Assembly (NCBI GenBank): GCA_001898385.1
Contig: MKTT01000036.1
Span: forward strand, 129,870-193,869
DNA length: 64,000 nt
Origin: Planctomycetales bacterium 71-10
Lineage (GTDB): Bacteria > Planctomycetota > Planctomycetia > Isosphaerales > Isosphaeraceae
Direction: 5' to 3'
The position numbers and the translations under genes were made by a program. Shown here piece by piece: positions 47,097-59,186 of the stretch; within the stretch, counting starts at the first letter, position 1; each line of letters opens with the position of its first letter. A model generated the notes under the pieces. That model ran no database searches, had not been told where the DNA came from, and saw nothing but the letters and a program-made list of their open reading frames with translations.

Positions 47097-47750
47097 ATGC
47101 CGACCGACGTCACCCCGATGGGCGATCGCGCCTTCCTGGCCCGGTTCGACGACGAGGACGACGCCCGCCGCTGGGCCGACGCCGCCCGCGCCCGGGGCCT
47201 GCCCGGCGTGACCGACGTCGTCCTCGCCTACCGCTCGGCCGCCGTGATCGCCGACCCCGACCGCTGCGACCTGGACGCGCTGGAAGCCGCGCTCCGCGGC
47301 CTGACGCCCGGCGACGCCCCCGCCGGCGCCGGCGCGCTCCACGAGATCCCCGTCCTGTACGACGGCCCCGACCTTCACGACGCCGCGGGCCGGCTGGGCC
47401 TGGCGACGGCCGACCTGATCGCCCGGCACGCCGCGCCCGAGTACCGGGTCTTCGCCATCGGCTTCCTCCCCGGCTTCCCCTACGCCGGCTACCTCCCGGA
47501 CGCGCTCCGGGGGCTCGCCCGCCTCGAACGGCCGCGGACGGCGGTCCCGGCCGGGTCGGTGGCGATCGTCGGCCGGCAGACGGCGATCTACCCGGTCGCC
47601 TCGCCCGGCGGCTGGCATCTCCTGGGCCGCACGCCGCTGCGGATCGCCGACCCCGAGGCCGGCCGCTTCCCCCTCCGCGCCGGCGACCGCATCCGATTCC
47701 GTTCCATCGACCGTGACGAATTCGAAGCGAGGGCCGATGAACGCCTCTGA
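47097..47750 (+). CDS. pxpB: 5-oxoprolinase subunit PxpB (allophanate hydrolase subunit 1-like)
   Basis: The 217-residue protein matches KipI/PxpB: PMGDRAFLARF at the N terminus, DVVLAYRSAAVIADP, and the central EIPVLYDGPDLHDAAG and FAIGFLPGFPYAGYLP followed by PAGSVAIVGRQTAIYPVASPGGWHLLGRTP. With PxpA and PxpC it forms the bacterial ATP-dependent 5-oxoprolinase, which opens pyroglutamate to glutamate. The start at 47097 follows GGGGAAC; an upstream in-frame ATG at 47067 is less likely. The pxpA gene begins inside its last codons. Confidence 0.9.
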   Translation: MPTDVTPMGDRAFLARFDDEDDARRWADAARARGLPGVTDVVLAYRSAAVIADPDRCDLDALEAALRGLTPGDAPAGAGALHEIPVLYDGPDLHDAAGRLGLATADLIARHAAPEYRVFAIGFLPGFPYAGYLPDALRGLARLERPRTAVPAGSVAIVGRQTAIYPVASPGGWHLLGRTPLRIADPEAGRFPLRAGDRIRFRSIDRDEFEARADERL

Positions 47751-48462
47751 CCCCATCGACGTGAACGCCGACCTCGGCGAAGGCTTCCCCAACGACACGG
47801 CCCTGCTCGACCTCGTCACCTCCGCCGCCGTCTCCTGCGGCGCGCACGCCGGCGACCCCGATTCGATCCGCCGCACCCTCGACGCCGCCCGCGCCCGCGG
47901 CGTCGTCGTCGGCGCCCACCCCGGCTACCCCGACCGGGAAGGCTTCGGCCGCCGCGACCGGGACATGACGGCGTCCGAGGTGGAATCGCTGATTCGAAGT
48001 CAGGTCGCGTCCCTTCAGGATCTTGCCGATTCGGCCGGCGTCGCGATCCGATTCCTGAAACCCCACGGCGCGCTCTACAACCAGGCCCAGCGCCGCGACG
48101 AGACGGCCCGAGGCGTCGTCGCGGCGGCCGTGGCCCTGGGCTTGCCCCTGCTCGGCCAGCCCGGGACGCCCCTCGAATCGCTCGCCCGCGCCGCCGGCCT
48201 CGCGTTCATCCCCGAGGGCTTCCCCGACCGCCGCTACCGCCCCGACGGCTCCCTCGCCCCCCGCACCGACCCGGACGCCGTCCTGGCCCCGGACGAGCTA
48301 CCGGCCAACGTCCGCGGCCTGCTCGTCCCGCGCCGCGTCCGCACCCTCTGCCTCCACGGCGACCACCCCGACGCCCTCGCCAACGCCCGCCGCCTGCGCG
48401 CGATCCTCGACGACCTGGCGATCCCCGTCCGCCCTTTTTCGCCGATCGCGACGGAATCATGA
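47737..48462 (+). CDS. pxpA: 5-oxoprolinase subunit PxpA (LamB/YcsF family)
   Basis: The 241-residue protein begins PIDVNADLGEGFPNDTALLD and contains SAAVSCGAHAGDPDSIRRT, GAHPGYPDREGFGRR, RFLKPHGALYN and LAFIPEGFPDRRYRPDGSL, all diagnostic of the LamB/YcsF family. It is the hydrolytic subunit of 5-oxoprolinase. It overlaps the end of pxpB by 14 bases. The third subunit gene, pxpC, is not adjacent: it lies at 49811 beyond an opposite-strand gene, which is unusual since the three are normally contiguous. Confidence 0.92.
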   Translation: MNASDPIDVNADLGEGFPNDTALLDLVTSAAVSCGAHAGDPDSIRRTLDAARARGVVVGAHPGYPDREGFGRRDRDMTASEVESLIRSQVASLQDLADSAGVAIRFLKPHGALYNQAQRRDETARGVVAAAVALGLPLLGQPGTPLESLARAAGLAFIPEGFPDRRYRPDGSLAPRTDPDAVLAPDELPANVRGLLVPRRVRTLCLHGDHPDALANARRLRAILDDLAIPVRPFSPIATES

Positions 48463-48586
48463 AATCCCCATGCCCGCCGCGGCGATCCTCCCATCGTGCC
48501 GGACTCCCGGCATCGGGGACGGCCCCCGGGCTCTTTGACAGACCGGAAGTCAGAGGAAGGCCCTCAAGGGGCCTCGGGAGATCGGG

Positions 48587-49426
48587 CTACGCGCCGAACG
48601 CCCGCCGGAACGCCGCGAGCGTGGGCCCGGGGGGCGCATCCAGGACCGAGAAGACGACGCGATCGAACCGGCCGGCCCAGCGACCGCGCCGGAGGTGCTC
48701 GGCGAACGATTCGGCCACCACGGCGGGGTCGTTGCGGAAGACCCCGCATCCCCAGGCGCCGAGCACCAACCGCCGGTATCCCCGGGACGCCGCCAGGGCC
48801 AGTACGGACTCCGAACGCCGGCGGAACACCTCCGGGATGGCCGACGACTCCGCCGGCCGGTTGGCGGCGACGGCCCCGGCGTTCGGGGCGGCGCTCGTGA
48901 TGAACGTCGCCGCCAGGGGGGCGTCGAGCAACCGTCCCGCGTCGTCCCGGAAGATCGGGCATCCCGGCGAGAGGATCATGGCGTCGGAGTACAGGAGGGA
49001 CGACGACGCCCGATGCCGCTCGTAAAAGTCCCAGGCCCGCATCTGGGATGCGTGCAACGCCGAGCTTCGGGCCAGCGATTCCTCCTGCGCCTGGCTGCCG
49101 CCGAGGAAGCCGCCGCCGGGGTTCTTCGCGGAGGCGAAATTCAGAACCGCCACGGGCCCGTCCCCACGCGACAGCACGCGCGCGACGCCCGCGAGGGTCG
49201 TCTCGTTGACGACCTCGAAGGCCGTGGAGACGTCGCCGCCCGGCCGGCCCAGGGACTCCTCCCGGAGCCGATCGAGTTCCTCGGGCGGATAGAATCGCGT
49301 CCCCTCCAGGCAGGCGCGGACCGCGTCGGCGACGTCGACGAGCCGATCCGACGGGGAGCGATAGGACCCTCGCTCGACGATCTCGACCGTCTCCCTGGCC
49401 AGGGCCGCCCGCGCCGATCGACTCAT
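48587..49426 (-). CDS. TIGR02452 (microbial PARG-like) protein
   Basis: The 279-residue protein has the bacterial poly(ADP-ribose) glycohydrolase signature: AVLNFASAKNPGGGFLGG, then AQEES, with the GGG at residues 104-106 and Gln-Glu-Glu at 114-116. A macrodomain core surrounds it (LLYSDAMILSPGCPIFRDD and RRLVLGAWGCGVFRND). It should remove ADP-ribose or related groups from targets in the cytoplasm. GGGAGG precedes ATG 49426. It is inserted antisense between pxpA and pxpC, flanked by AT-richer sequence on its start side, which suggests insertion into a previously intact pxp operon. Confidence 0.9.
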   Translation of the reverse strand: MSRSARAALARETVEIVERGSYRSPSDRLVDVADAVRACLEGTRFYPPEELDRLREESLGRPGGDVSTAFEVVNETTLAGVARVLSRGDGPVAVLNFASAKNPGGGFLGGSQAQEESLARSSALHASQMRAWDFYERHRASSSLLYSDAMILSPGCPIFRDDAGRLLDAPLAATFITSAAPNAGAVAANRPAESSAIPEVFRRRSESVLALAASRGYRRLVLGAWGCGVFRNDPAVVAESFAEHLRRGRWAGRFDRVVFSVLDAPPGPTLAAFRRAFGA

Positions 49427-49810
49427 GTTGCCTCCCGAAGTCTCATCGCCAACCATGACGGCACGGCCCAACCGGGAACCTTCGCCCGACCACATAGACA
49501 TCGAGTCGGGCGGCGGGTTCGCCCGGGAGTCGGCCCGCGGAGGATCGGGATCGCCCGCCGTCGACCGTGACGGAAACCATTCGGGTCTCGGCCCCTTTAT
49601 ATCCAAGCGACCGGCGTCGAGCGAAGGCTCTCGAAGCGCGACATCGAAATCGACGGACCAAGCCAAAATTAAATCCACGCAAAACCTTGAATAACCAGAA
49701 CTTGCAACGCAAGACCGGGCACATTCCTTCCCACGAACGAAGCCACTCCACGCCGAAGACGGAATCGGCATAACATATTATCTCGAAACACGATCGAGAG
49801 AATCCCACGA
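49427..49810. promoter_or_regulatory. AT-richer divergent region between PARG-like and pxpC genes
   Basis: This 384-base region holds the start signals of two divergent genes. From about 49640 to 49800 it is clearly AT-richer than the rest of the window. TATTAT at 49776-49781 is a possible -10 element for pxpC, 30 bases before its ATG, but no good -35 is placed before it. No coding frame here looks real; an antisense frame at 49443-49808 has an atypical composition. Confidence 0.4.
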
Positions 49811-50734
49811 ATGTCGCTCCTCGTCGTCGATCCCGGGTTCTTCACCACCGTCCAGGACCTGGGCCGGCCGGGGGCGCGGGCGTTCGGGGTGCCGCTGGGG
49901 GGGGCGGCGGATCGGGAGGCGATGGCGGTCGCGAACGCCCTGGCGGGGAACGCGGCCGACCTGGCGGGGCTGGAGATGACGCTCCGCGGCGGGACGTTCG
50001 AGGCCCGCTGCGACCTGGGCGTCGCCCTGGCCGGGGCGGGGATGGAGGCGGCGATCGTCGGCGCGGGGGGCCGGCGGGCGGTGCCGGTCCCGGGGAGCGC
50101 GACGATGCGGGCCGGCGATCGGCTCGTCCTGGGCCGGGCCGAGGACGGGGCGCGGACGTATCTTGCCACGCCGGGAGGGTTCCGGACGCCGGCCTGGATG
50201 GGGAGCCGGTCGAGCGAGACGCCTTGGAAGGCCGGCGACGTGCTGGCCGCCGGGCCGAGCCGACTGGCGTCGCGACGGCCGGCCGATGTCGTCTCGGCCG
50301 ACCCGTCCGACCCGATCCGGATCCTCCCCGGCCCGGACTGGCCGCTTTTGGCCGATCCGGGCGATCTAACGCGGGGCCCGTTCCGCGTCGACCCGCGCAG
50401 CAGCCGGATGGGGCTGCGGCTGGCGGGGGCACCGGTCGCGGTCGCGCCGACGCCCGAACGGCTCTCGGCCCCGGTGACGCCGGGGGCCGTCCAGGCGGCG
50501 GGCGGGACGCTCCTCGTCCTGGGGGTCGCGTGCGGCACCATGGGGGGCTACCCCCACGTCGCCCAGGTGATCGCGGCCGACCTCGACCGCCTCGGCCGGC
50601 TCCGGCCGGGGGACGCCGCGGCGTTCCGGGTCGTCGCGCTCGACGAGGCCCGCCGGCTCGATCGCGAGGCGCGCGAGGCCCTCCGGGCGCGGGCCTCGCG
50701 GATCCGCTGGGCGGCCCGCGACGACGTGGGTTGA
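49811..50734 (+). CDS. pxpC: 5-oxoprolinase subunit PxpC (biotin-dependent carboxyltransferase-like)
   Basis: The 307-residue protein matches PxpC/KipA (allophanate hydrolase subunit 2): VVDPGFFTTVQDLGRPGARAFGVPLGGAAD at the N terminus, ANALAGNAADLAGLEMTLRG, SRMGLRLAGAPV and a VQAAGGTLLVLG-like block near the C terminus. It completes 5-oxoprolinase with PxpB and PxpA. Despite the shared family name it has no biotin site of its own. It is separated from pxpA by 1.35 kb holding an opposite-strand PARG-like gene, so it must now be transcribed from its own promoter or by long read-through. Confidence 0.9.
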   Translation: MSLLVVDPGFFTTVQDLGRPGARAFGVPLGGAADREAMAVANALAGNAADLAGLEMTLRGGTFEARCDLGVALAGAGMEAAIVGAGGRRAVPVPGSATMRAGDRLVLGRAEDGARTYLATPGGFRTPAWMGSRSSETPWKAGDVLAAGPSRLASRRPADVVSADPSDPIRILPGPDWPLLADPGDLTRGPFRVDPRSSRMGLRLAGAPVAVAPTPERLSAPVTPGAVQAAGGTLLVLGVACGTMGGYPHVAQVIAADLDRLGRLRPGDAAAFRVVALDEARRLDREAREALRARASRIRWAARDDVG

Positions 50735-50814
50735 GCTTGCCGGATCGGGCCCCTTGGGGTACATCACGACCTCTCCACGTCGACTCTCTCGGGTCTCAGG
50801 CAGGGGTTCGTCCG

Positions 50815-51960
50815 ATGTCGCATGCTCGCCGAGCCCGGCGCGTCCTGGCGGTGATGGCCTGCACGGTCGTCGTCGCGTCCGCCGGCTGTCGATCGCCGTT
50901 CCACAGCTTCGCCGACGTCGCCAGGCCCGGCGCGCCGGAGGCCGTCGCGACGATCGATCGGAAGGACGTGACGGAGTCGGCCCCGGCGGTCGCCGCCGCC
51001 TCGCAGGCCCCCCGACCGGCCGACGCCCCCCCGGCGACGGCCGACGAGCCGGCCGGGCCGGCGGCCACCCCCCTCCTCGACGCGGCCCTCCGCCGCGCCG
51101 AGGCCGCCGAAGAAGCCCAACGCGAGGTGATCCGCGAGGCCCAGGCCGCCATCCGCCGGCCCGCGGCCGAGACGAAGCCCGAGCCCGAGCCGGCACCCCA
51201 GGTCGCCGCGGAGGAAACTCCGGCCCCCGCCCCCGAGCCGCCGGCCCCGACGGGGCTCGAGATCCAGGCGACGATTACGCCGCCGGTCGAGCCGACCCCG
51301 CCCCCCGCCCCGGAGGCCGTCACGCCCCCGGCCCAGGCACCCACCGACGAGCCCAGGTCCGACCCGGCCGTGAGGCCCGCCTCGGCGGAAGTCGAAGTCG
51401 ACCCGGCGCGGGAGGAGATCGACGAGGACACGATCCCCCCCCTCCCCGGCTTCGTCACGGACGAGGAGCCCCCCACCCCGGCGATGGCGACCGAGCCGAC
51501 GCCCGAAGCCCCGGCCGTCGTCGAGGCCCCCGACTCCCCTCCTATGAATAAGGAAGAGATGGCGGCCGGCCTGACCATCGACGCGGTCCGCCTCTGCCGC
51601 AAGATCCTCGACTTCGGCTCCTACGAACCCCTCAAGGACCGCACGCTGCGGCCCGGCCGCTCGGCCCTGGTCTATTGCGAGCTGGGAGGGCTGGAGTATC
51701 GCCCCGAGGGGGACGAGTTCGTGGCGAAGGTCGCCACCCGCGTCGAATTGGTCCGCCCGGCCGACGGCGAGAAGGTCTGGGAGGTCGCCGACAGCGCCGT
51801 GGACCGCCGCCCCGCCCGGCGACGGGACGTCTACGTCGGCACGATGGTCACGCTGCCGGACTCCGTCGCCCCCGGCGAATACACGCTGCGGCTCCACCAG
51901 GCCGACGCGACCTCCGGGAGCACCGCCTCCGCCGAAATCCCCGTCACGATCGCCCGCTGA
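50815..51960 (+). CDS. Lipoprotein with Pro/Ala/Glu-rich stalk and C-terminal beta domain
   Basis: The 381-residue protein has a lipoprotein signal (basic start, hydrophobic core, lipobox ending at Cys25 in VVVASAGC). Residues about 40-250 are low complexity, rich in Ala, Pro, Glu and Thr with little order. A C-terminal domain from about residue 258 has VRLCRKILDFGSYEPL, SALVYCELGGLEYRPEGD and EYTLRLHQADATSG, an immunoglobulin-like or similar beta pattern. I do not recognise the family. The long stalk suggests a protein that spans or reaches across a large periplasm. It is followed after 104 bases by another exported protein gene. Confidence 0.75.
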   Translation: MSHARRARRVLAVMACTVVVASAGCRSPFHSFADVARPGAPEAVATIDRKDVTESAPAVAAASQAPRPADAPPATADEPAGPAATPLLDAALRRAEAAEEAQREVIREAQAAIRRPAAETKPEPEPAPQVAAEETPAPAPEPPAPTGLEIQATITPPVEPTPPPAPEAVTPPAQAPTDEPRSDPAVRPASAEVEVDPAREEIDEDTIPPLPGFVTDEEPPTPAMATEPTPEAPAVVEAPDSPPMNKEEMAAGLTIDAVRLCRKILDFGSYEPLKDRTLRPGRSALVYCELGGLEYRPEGDEFVAKVATRVELVRPADGEKVWEVADSAVDRRPARRRDVYVGTMVTLPDSVAPGEYTLRLHQADATSGSTASAEIPVTIAR

Positions 51961-52064
51961 CCCCGTTCCCCCGATGCGGGCGCCCGCGCGACTTGCCGAG
52001 CCCGGCGTCGCGCCCCACAATAAGGGCATCCGCTTCGCCCGCACCGACTTCGGGGGATGAGACG

Positions 52065-53636
52065 ATGACGATCGCGATCCGGCCCCGCGCCCTGGCCTTC
52101 GGCCTCATCGCGTCCGCGGTGGCCCTCCTCGGCCTCCATGCGGACGCCGTCGCCCAGGATCCCGCGGCCGAAGGCCAGGCCCCCGATGGTGCGATCCTGG
52201 ATCCCGGGCAGGACCCGGGGATGATGGAAGGCGAAGGCGAGCCCGACGCCCCCCGTCGCAACCGCGCCCGGACCCGGAGCCGCCCGGCGACGAAGAAGGC
52301 CGCCCCCCGCCCGAAGGCCGAGGCCACCGAGAAACCCGCGGCGAAGGCCGAAGACGCCCCGGCCGCCGCCAGCCCCGGCGAGCCCTCGTTCGCCCGCGAC
52401 GTCGCCCCGATCCTGGTCGCCAACTGCGTGGACTGCCACAGCCCCGGCCGCCCGGGCGTCAACCGCGGCAAGCTGGACATGGGGTCGTTCGACAAGCTGG
52501 CGAAGGGGGGACCGAGCGGCGCCGGGGCCGTGGCCGGCAAGCCCGACGAGAGCCACCTCCTCCTCCGCGTCAACGGGGAGGAGGAGCCCAAGATGCCCCC
52601 CAACAACGACGCCAGCCTCGGGGCCGCGGCCGTCGCCGCCATCGAGGGCTGGATCAAGGCCGGCGCGAAGCTGGACGCGGGCCTGGATCCCAAGGCCCCC
52701 CTCAAGAGCTACGCCGCCTCGCTCCAGGACGTCGCGCGGGCGAAGCTGGCCAAGCTGACGCCGGAGGAGCGCGACGCCAAGGTGAAGGAGGCCGGCCTCG
52801 ACCGCTGGAAGAAGGCGAACCCGGACCTCAAGCCCGAGATGGAGACCACCGAGCACTTCGCCCTCTTCAGCACGCTCCCGAAGGACCGGGCGACCACGGC
52901 CCTGAAGGCGATGGAGTCCCACCTCCCCGCGATCCGCCGCGTGCTGGGGGCCGACGCGACCGAGTGGCCGGAGAAGGTCAGCTTCTACGCCTTCCCCGAC
53001 CGCAAGGACTACGTCGAGTTCCAGCGGACGGTCAAGCAACGGGAGGTGACGGAGGACGAGGAAGGGGACGCCGACCTGAAGGCCGCGCAGCCTTACGTCG
53101 CGGTCGTCGCCCCGCCCGACGCCGCCTCGGAAGCCTCGGCCGCCCCGCCCCGGCGGAGGTCCCGCGGGCGTCGCGACGCCGAGCCGTTGGACTCCTCCTC
53201 CCGGACCCTCCCCGGGCTGCTGACCGAGCACCTCGGCCGCGGCGCGGTGCTGGCCTCCGGGAAGTCGCCCCGGTGGCTGGCCGAGGGCCTGGGCGCCTAC
53301 CTCGCCAGCGGCGTCGAGCGCCGGGGGGGCCCGTACCAGAAGCTCCGCCGCGACGCCCTCGCCGCCTTCGAACGCGGCTGGACCACCAAGGCGGCCGACG
53401 TCCTGGGGGGCGGCGAGGGGGTCTCGCCCGAGGAGTTCCGCGGCGTCAGCTTCGCCCTGGTGGAGTGCCTGGCCTCGCCCAAGTATCGCGGCCTCTTCCC
53501 CGCATTCTTGAAGGGGATGCGCGAGGGGGGCGAGAAGCTCGACGACGTCGTCAAGGACGTCTACGGGGCCGACCGCGAGACCTTCCTCACCGAGACCGGC
53601 GAGTGGATCGCCGCGGCCTACGGCGGCGAGAACTGA
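52065..53636 (+). CDS. Secreted protein with cytochrome c motif and peptidase-like C-terminal part
   Basis: The 523-residue protein has a signal peptide (cleavage near VAQDP) and a basic, Lys/Arg/Ala-rich low-complexity linker. A planctomycete-type heme domain follows, ARDVAPILVANCVDCH (Cys121, Cys124, His125), with KMPPNNDASLG as the likely distal region. The C-terminal 270 residues resemble DUF1570-like secreted proteins: TTEHFALFSTLP, VSFYAFPDRKDYVEFQRTV, and PRWLAEGLGAYLASGVERRG, but the HExxH metal site of peptidases is not intact. Fusion of these parts suggests an envelope redox or binding function. The gene converges with gdhA across a strong hairpin. Confidence 0.72.
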   Translation: MTIAIRPRALAFGLIASAVALLGLHADAVAQDPAAEGQAPDGAILDPGQDPGMMEGEGEPDAPRRNRARTRSRPATKKAAPRPKAEATEKPAAKAEDAPAAASPGEPSFARDVAPILVANCVDCHSPGRPGVNRGKLDMGSFDKLAKGGPSGAGAVAGKPDESHLLLRVNGEEEPKMPPNNDASLGAAAVAAIEGWIKAGAKLDAGLDPKAPLKSYAASLQDVARAKLAKLTPEERDAKVKEAGLDRWKKANPDLKPEMETTEHFALFSTLPKDRATTALKAMESHLPAIRRVLGADATEWPEKVSFYAFPDRKDYVEFQRTVKQREVTEDEEGDADLKAAQPYVAVVAPPDAASEASAAPPRRRSRGRRDAEPLDSSSRTLPGLLTEHLGRGAVLASGKSPRWLAEGLGAYLASGVERRGGPYQKLRRDALAAFERGWTTKAADVLGGGEGVSPEEFRGVSFALVECLASPKYRGLFPAFLKGMREGGEKLDDVVKDVYGADRETFLTETGEWIAAAYGGEN

Positions 53637-53648
53637 ATCGGGGCGATC

Positions 53649-53679
53649 GGCCCGGCCCCGCGCGGACGGGGGCCGGGCC
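53649..53679. terminator. Perfect 11-base hairpin between convergent genes
   Basis: GGCCCGGCCCC at 53649-53659 and its exact complement at 53669-53679 flank a 9-base loop. It is placed between the stop of the secreted protein gene (plus) and the stop of gdhA (minus), so it could end transcription from both sides. There is no T run. Confidence 0.5.
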
Positions 53680-53685
53680 GGGGCC

Positions 53686-56834
<3,149 letters not shown>

Positions 56835-56853
56835 TCGAACGGACGGACGCCGC

Positions 56854-57321
56854 ATGGGCCGGGTGCTGGGGATCGACTTCGGCGTGAAGCGCGTGGGCGC
56901 GGCGATCAGCGACCCGGGGCGCTCCATCGCCACGCCGCTGGAAGTCTACGAGCGCAAGGACCCGGCCCAGGACGCCCGCCACTACAGGAAGCTGGCGGCC
57001 GAGGACGAGATCGATCGCATCGTCATCGGCCTCCCCGTCCACACGTCCGGCCGCGAGGGGGAGTCCGCCGCGAAGGCCCGCGCCTGGGGCGCGTGGCTCG
57101 CCGAGGCCACCGGCCTCCCGGTCTACTACCACGACGAGCGGTACACCACCGTCCTGGCCGAGGACGTCCTGATCGAGGTCGGCTTCTCGCGCCAGAAGCG
57201 GAAGGGGATGCGCGACATGCTCGCCGCCCGCATCCTGTTGCAGAACTACCTGGACGCCGGCTGCCCCGAGACCATGGAGCGGCCCGAGGCCCTCGCCGAC
57301 GACCCGGAGGCCGACCGATGA
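56854..57321 (+). CDS. ruvX: Putative pre-16S rRNA nuclease / Holliday junction resolvase YqgF (RuvX)
   Basis: The 155-residue protein begins GRVLGIDFGVKRVGAAISD (Asp of the RNase H-like site), has IVIGLPVHTSGREGESAAKARAWG, and ends with YHDERYTTVLAEDVLIEVG, KRKGMRDMLAARILLQNYLD. This is the universal YqgF family, which acts in 16S rRNA 5' maturation or on Holliday junctions. Its stop overlaps the ATG of the SDR-CobT gene (ATGA). Confidence 0.93.
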   Translation: MGRVLGIDFGVKRVGAAISDPGRSIATPLEVYERKDPAQDARHYRKLAAEDEIDRIVIGLPVHTSGREGESAAKARAWGAWLAEATGLPVYYHDERYTTVLAEDVLIEVGFSRQKRKGMRDMLAARILLQNYLDAGCPETMERPEALADDPEADR

Positions 57322-59186
57322 GCCTGCTGGTGATCGGCTGCGGATACCTGGGCGAGCGGGTCGCCCGCGAGTACGTCCGCCGCGGGGTCCCCGTCTTCGC
57401 CGTGACCCGATCGGCCGGGCGCGCCCCGGCGCTGGAGGCGATCGGCGTCCGGCCGGTGATCGGCGACGTGCTCGACTCCTCGCTCGGACTCCCGGCCGTC
57501 GACCGCGTCCTCTACGCCGTGGGCTTCGACCGATCCGCCGGCCCGTCCAAGCGCTCGGTCTACGTCGACGGCCTGCGGAACGTGCTCGACCGCCTGCCGC
57601 CGGGCGTGGAGCGGCTGGTCTACATCGGGTCGACGAGCGTCTACGGCAACGACGACGGCGGCTGGGTCGACGAGGGGACCCCCGCCGAGCCGATCACCGA
57701 CGCCGGCCGCATCTGCCTGGACGCCGAGCGCGTGCTGACCGCCTGGGCCGATCGCTCGGGCGTGTCGACGGTGATCCTGCGCTGCTCCGGCCTGTACGGG
57801 CCCGGCCGGATCATCCGCCGCGACCTGATCGCGAAGGGCGAGCCGATCCCGGGCGATCCCGACCGCCACCTGAGCCTGATCCACGTCGACGACGCGGCCC
57901 GCGCCGCGGCCGTGGCGCTGGACGCCGACGCCCCCGGGCCGCTGTATCTGGCCAGCGACGACCGGCCGATCCCTCGGCGCGAATACTACCGGGTCGTCGC
58001 CGCCGCTCTCGACGCCCCGCCGCCGACCTTCACGCCCCCCGCCCCCGGCTCGCCCGAGGCCGCCCGGGACGCGGTCGACCGTAAGGTGTGCAACCGCCGG
58101 ATGAAGGCCGAGCTGGAGGTAGAGCTGCGACACCCGGACATCGCGACGGGCGTCCCGGCGGCGCTGCATCCCCCCGGCGAGGCCGCGCGACGCCACATCG
58201 ATCGGCTGGCCAAGCCCCCCGGCAGCCTGGGCCGGCTCGAAGACCTGGCCGCCCGGCTCTGCACCATCCAGGGGACCCTCTCTCCCCGGACCCGCCCGCG
58301 GCGGCTGGTCGTCTTCGCCGCCGACCACGGCGTCGTCGCCGCGGGGGTGACGGCGTGGCCCTCGGCCGTGACCGGGGCGATGATCCGGTCGATCGCCCGC
58401 GGCGGCGCGGCCTGCACGGCGATCGCCTCGGCGTGCGACGCCGAGGTCGTGCTCGTGGACGTCGGCTCGACGTCCGAGCCGCTCGCGCCGCGGCCGGGCT
58501 ACGAGGCCCGCAAGATCGCCGCGGGGACGAGGGACCTGTCCGTCGGCCCGGCGATGGGCGTCGAGGAGTTCGGACGGGCGATGGCCGTCGGTGCCGAGCA
58601 CGCCCGGCGAGCCTTCGAGGACGGCATGGCGGTCGTCGCGGCGGGGGAGTTGGGGATCGGCAACACGACGCCGGCGTCCTGCCTGGCGGCGCTCCTGGCC
58701 GGCGTGCCCCCGAACCTCGCCGTCGGCCGCGGCGCGGGGGCCGACGACGCGACGCTGGAACGCAAGCTCCGGGTCGTCGAGTCGGCGACGGCGCGGGCGC
58801 GGGGCCGGCTCGACCGCGAGCCGATCGCGGCGATCGCCGAGGTCGCCGGCTTCGAGATCGCCGCGATGGCCGGATTCAACCTGGAGGCGGCCCGACTCGG
58901 CCTGACGATCGTGCTGGACGGCGTCATCGCCACGGCCGCCGCCCTGATCGCCGAGAGGCTGCGGCCCGGGACGGCGGACTCCATGATCGCCGCCCACCTG
59001 TCCGACGAGCCGGCCCACCGGCCGATGCTGACGCGGCTGGGTCTGGAACCGTTGTTGAGCGACTGGCGGATGCGGCTGGGCGAGGGGACCGGGGCCCTGC
59101 TGGCCTTCCCGCTCCTCGACGCCGCCGCGGCGATGGCCTCGCGGATGGACGCGCTGGACGTCGCGCTTGCGGAGCCCGAATCGTGA
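57318..59186 (+). CDS. Fusion of an SDR epimerase-like domain with CobT phosphoribosyltransferase
   Basis: A single uninterrupted frame of 622 residues encodes two complete proteins. Residues 1-280 are an atypical extended SDR: LLVIGCGYLGERVAREYVRR as the cofactor loop, GSTSVYGNDDGGW, and an ending RKVCNRRMKAELEVEL that is usual for these stand-alone proteins; no YxxxK site is visible. From about residue 288 it is CobT (nicotinate-nucleotide:dimethylbenzimidazole phosphoribosyltransferase), with RLAKPPGSLGRLEDLA, VFAADHGVVAAGVTAWPSAVT, GELGIGNTTPAS and LDGVIATAAALIAERL. CobT makes alpha-ribazole phosphate for the lower loop of B12. The fused N-terminal part is unusual and its role unclear. 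It is coupled to ruvX upstream and cobS downstream. Confidence 0.88.
   Translation: MSLLVIGCGYLGERVAREYVRRGVPVFAVTRSAGRAPALEAIGVRPVIGDVLDSSLGLPAVDRVLYAVGFDRSAGPSKRSVYVDGLRNVLDRLPPGVERLVYIGSTSVYGNDDGGWVDEGTPAEPITDAGRICLDAERVLTAWADRSGVSTVILRCSGLYGPGRIIRRDLIAKGEPIPGDPDRHLSLIHVDDAARAAAVALDADAPGPLYLASDDRPIPRREYYRVVAAALDAPPPTFTPPAPGSPEAARDAVDRKVCNRRMKAELEVELRHPDIATGVPAALHPPGEAARRHIDRLAKPPGSLGRLEDLAARLCTIQGTLSPRTRPRRLVVFAADHGVVAAGVTAWPSAVTGAMIRSIARGGAACTAIASACDAEVVLVDVGSTSEPLAPRPGYEARKIAAGTRDLSVGPAMGVEEFGRAMAVGAEHARRAFEDGMAVVAAGELGIGNTTPASCLAALLAGVPPNLAVGRGAGADDATLERKLRVVESATARARGRLDREPIAAIAEVAGFEIAAMAGFNLEAARLGLTIVLDGVIATAAALIAERLRPGTADSMIAAHLSDEPAHRPMLTRLGLEPLLSDWRMRLGEGTGALLAFPLLDAAAAMASRMDALDVALAEPES

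Noticed and set aside
49443..49808. A 121-codon minus-strand frame between the PARG-like and pxpC genes
   Set aside because: Its composition (Cys, Trp and Phe rich, then Arg/Pro rich) is atypical, it has no domain, and it overlaps the probable promoter region.
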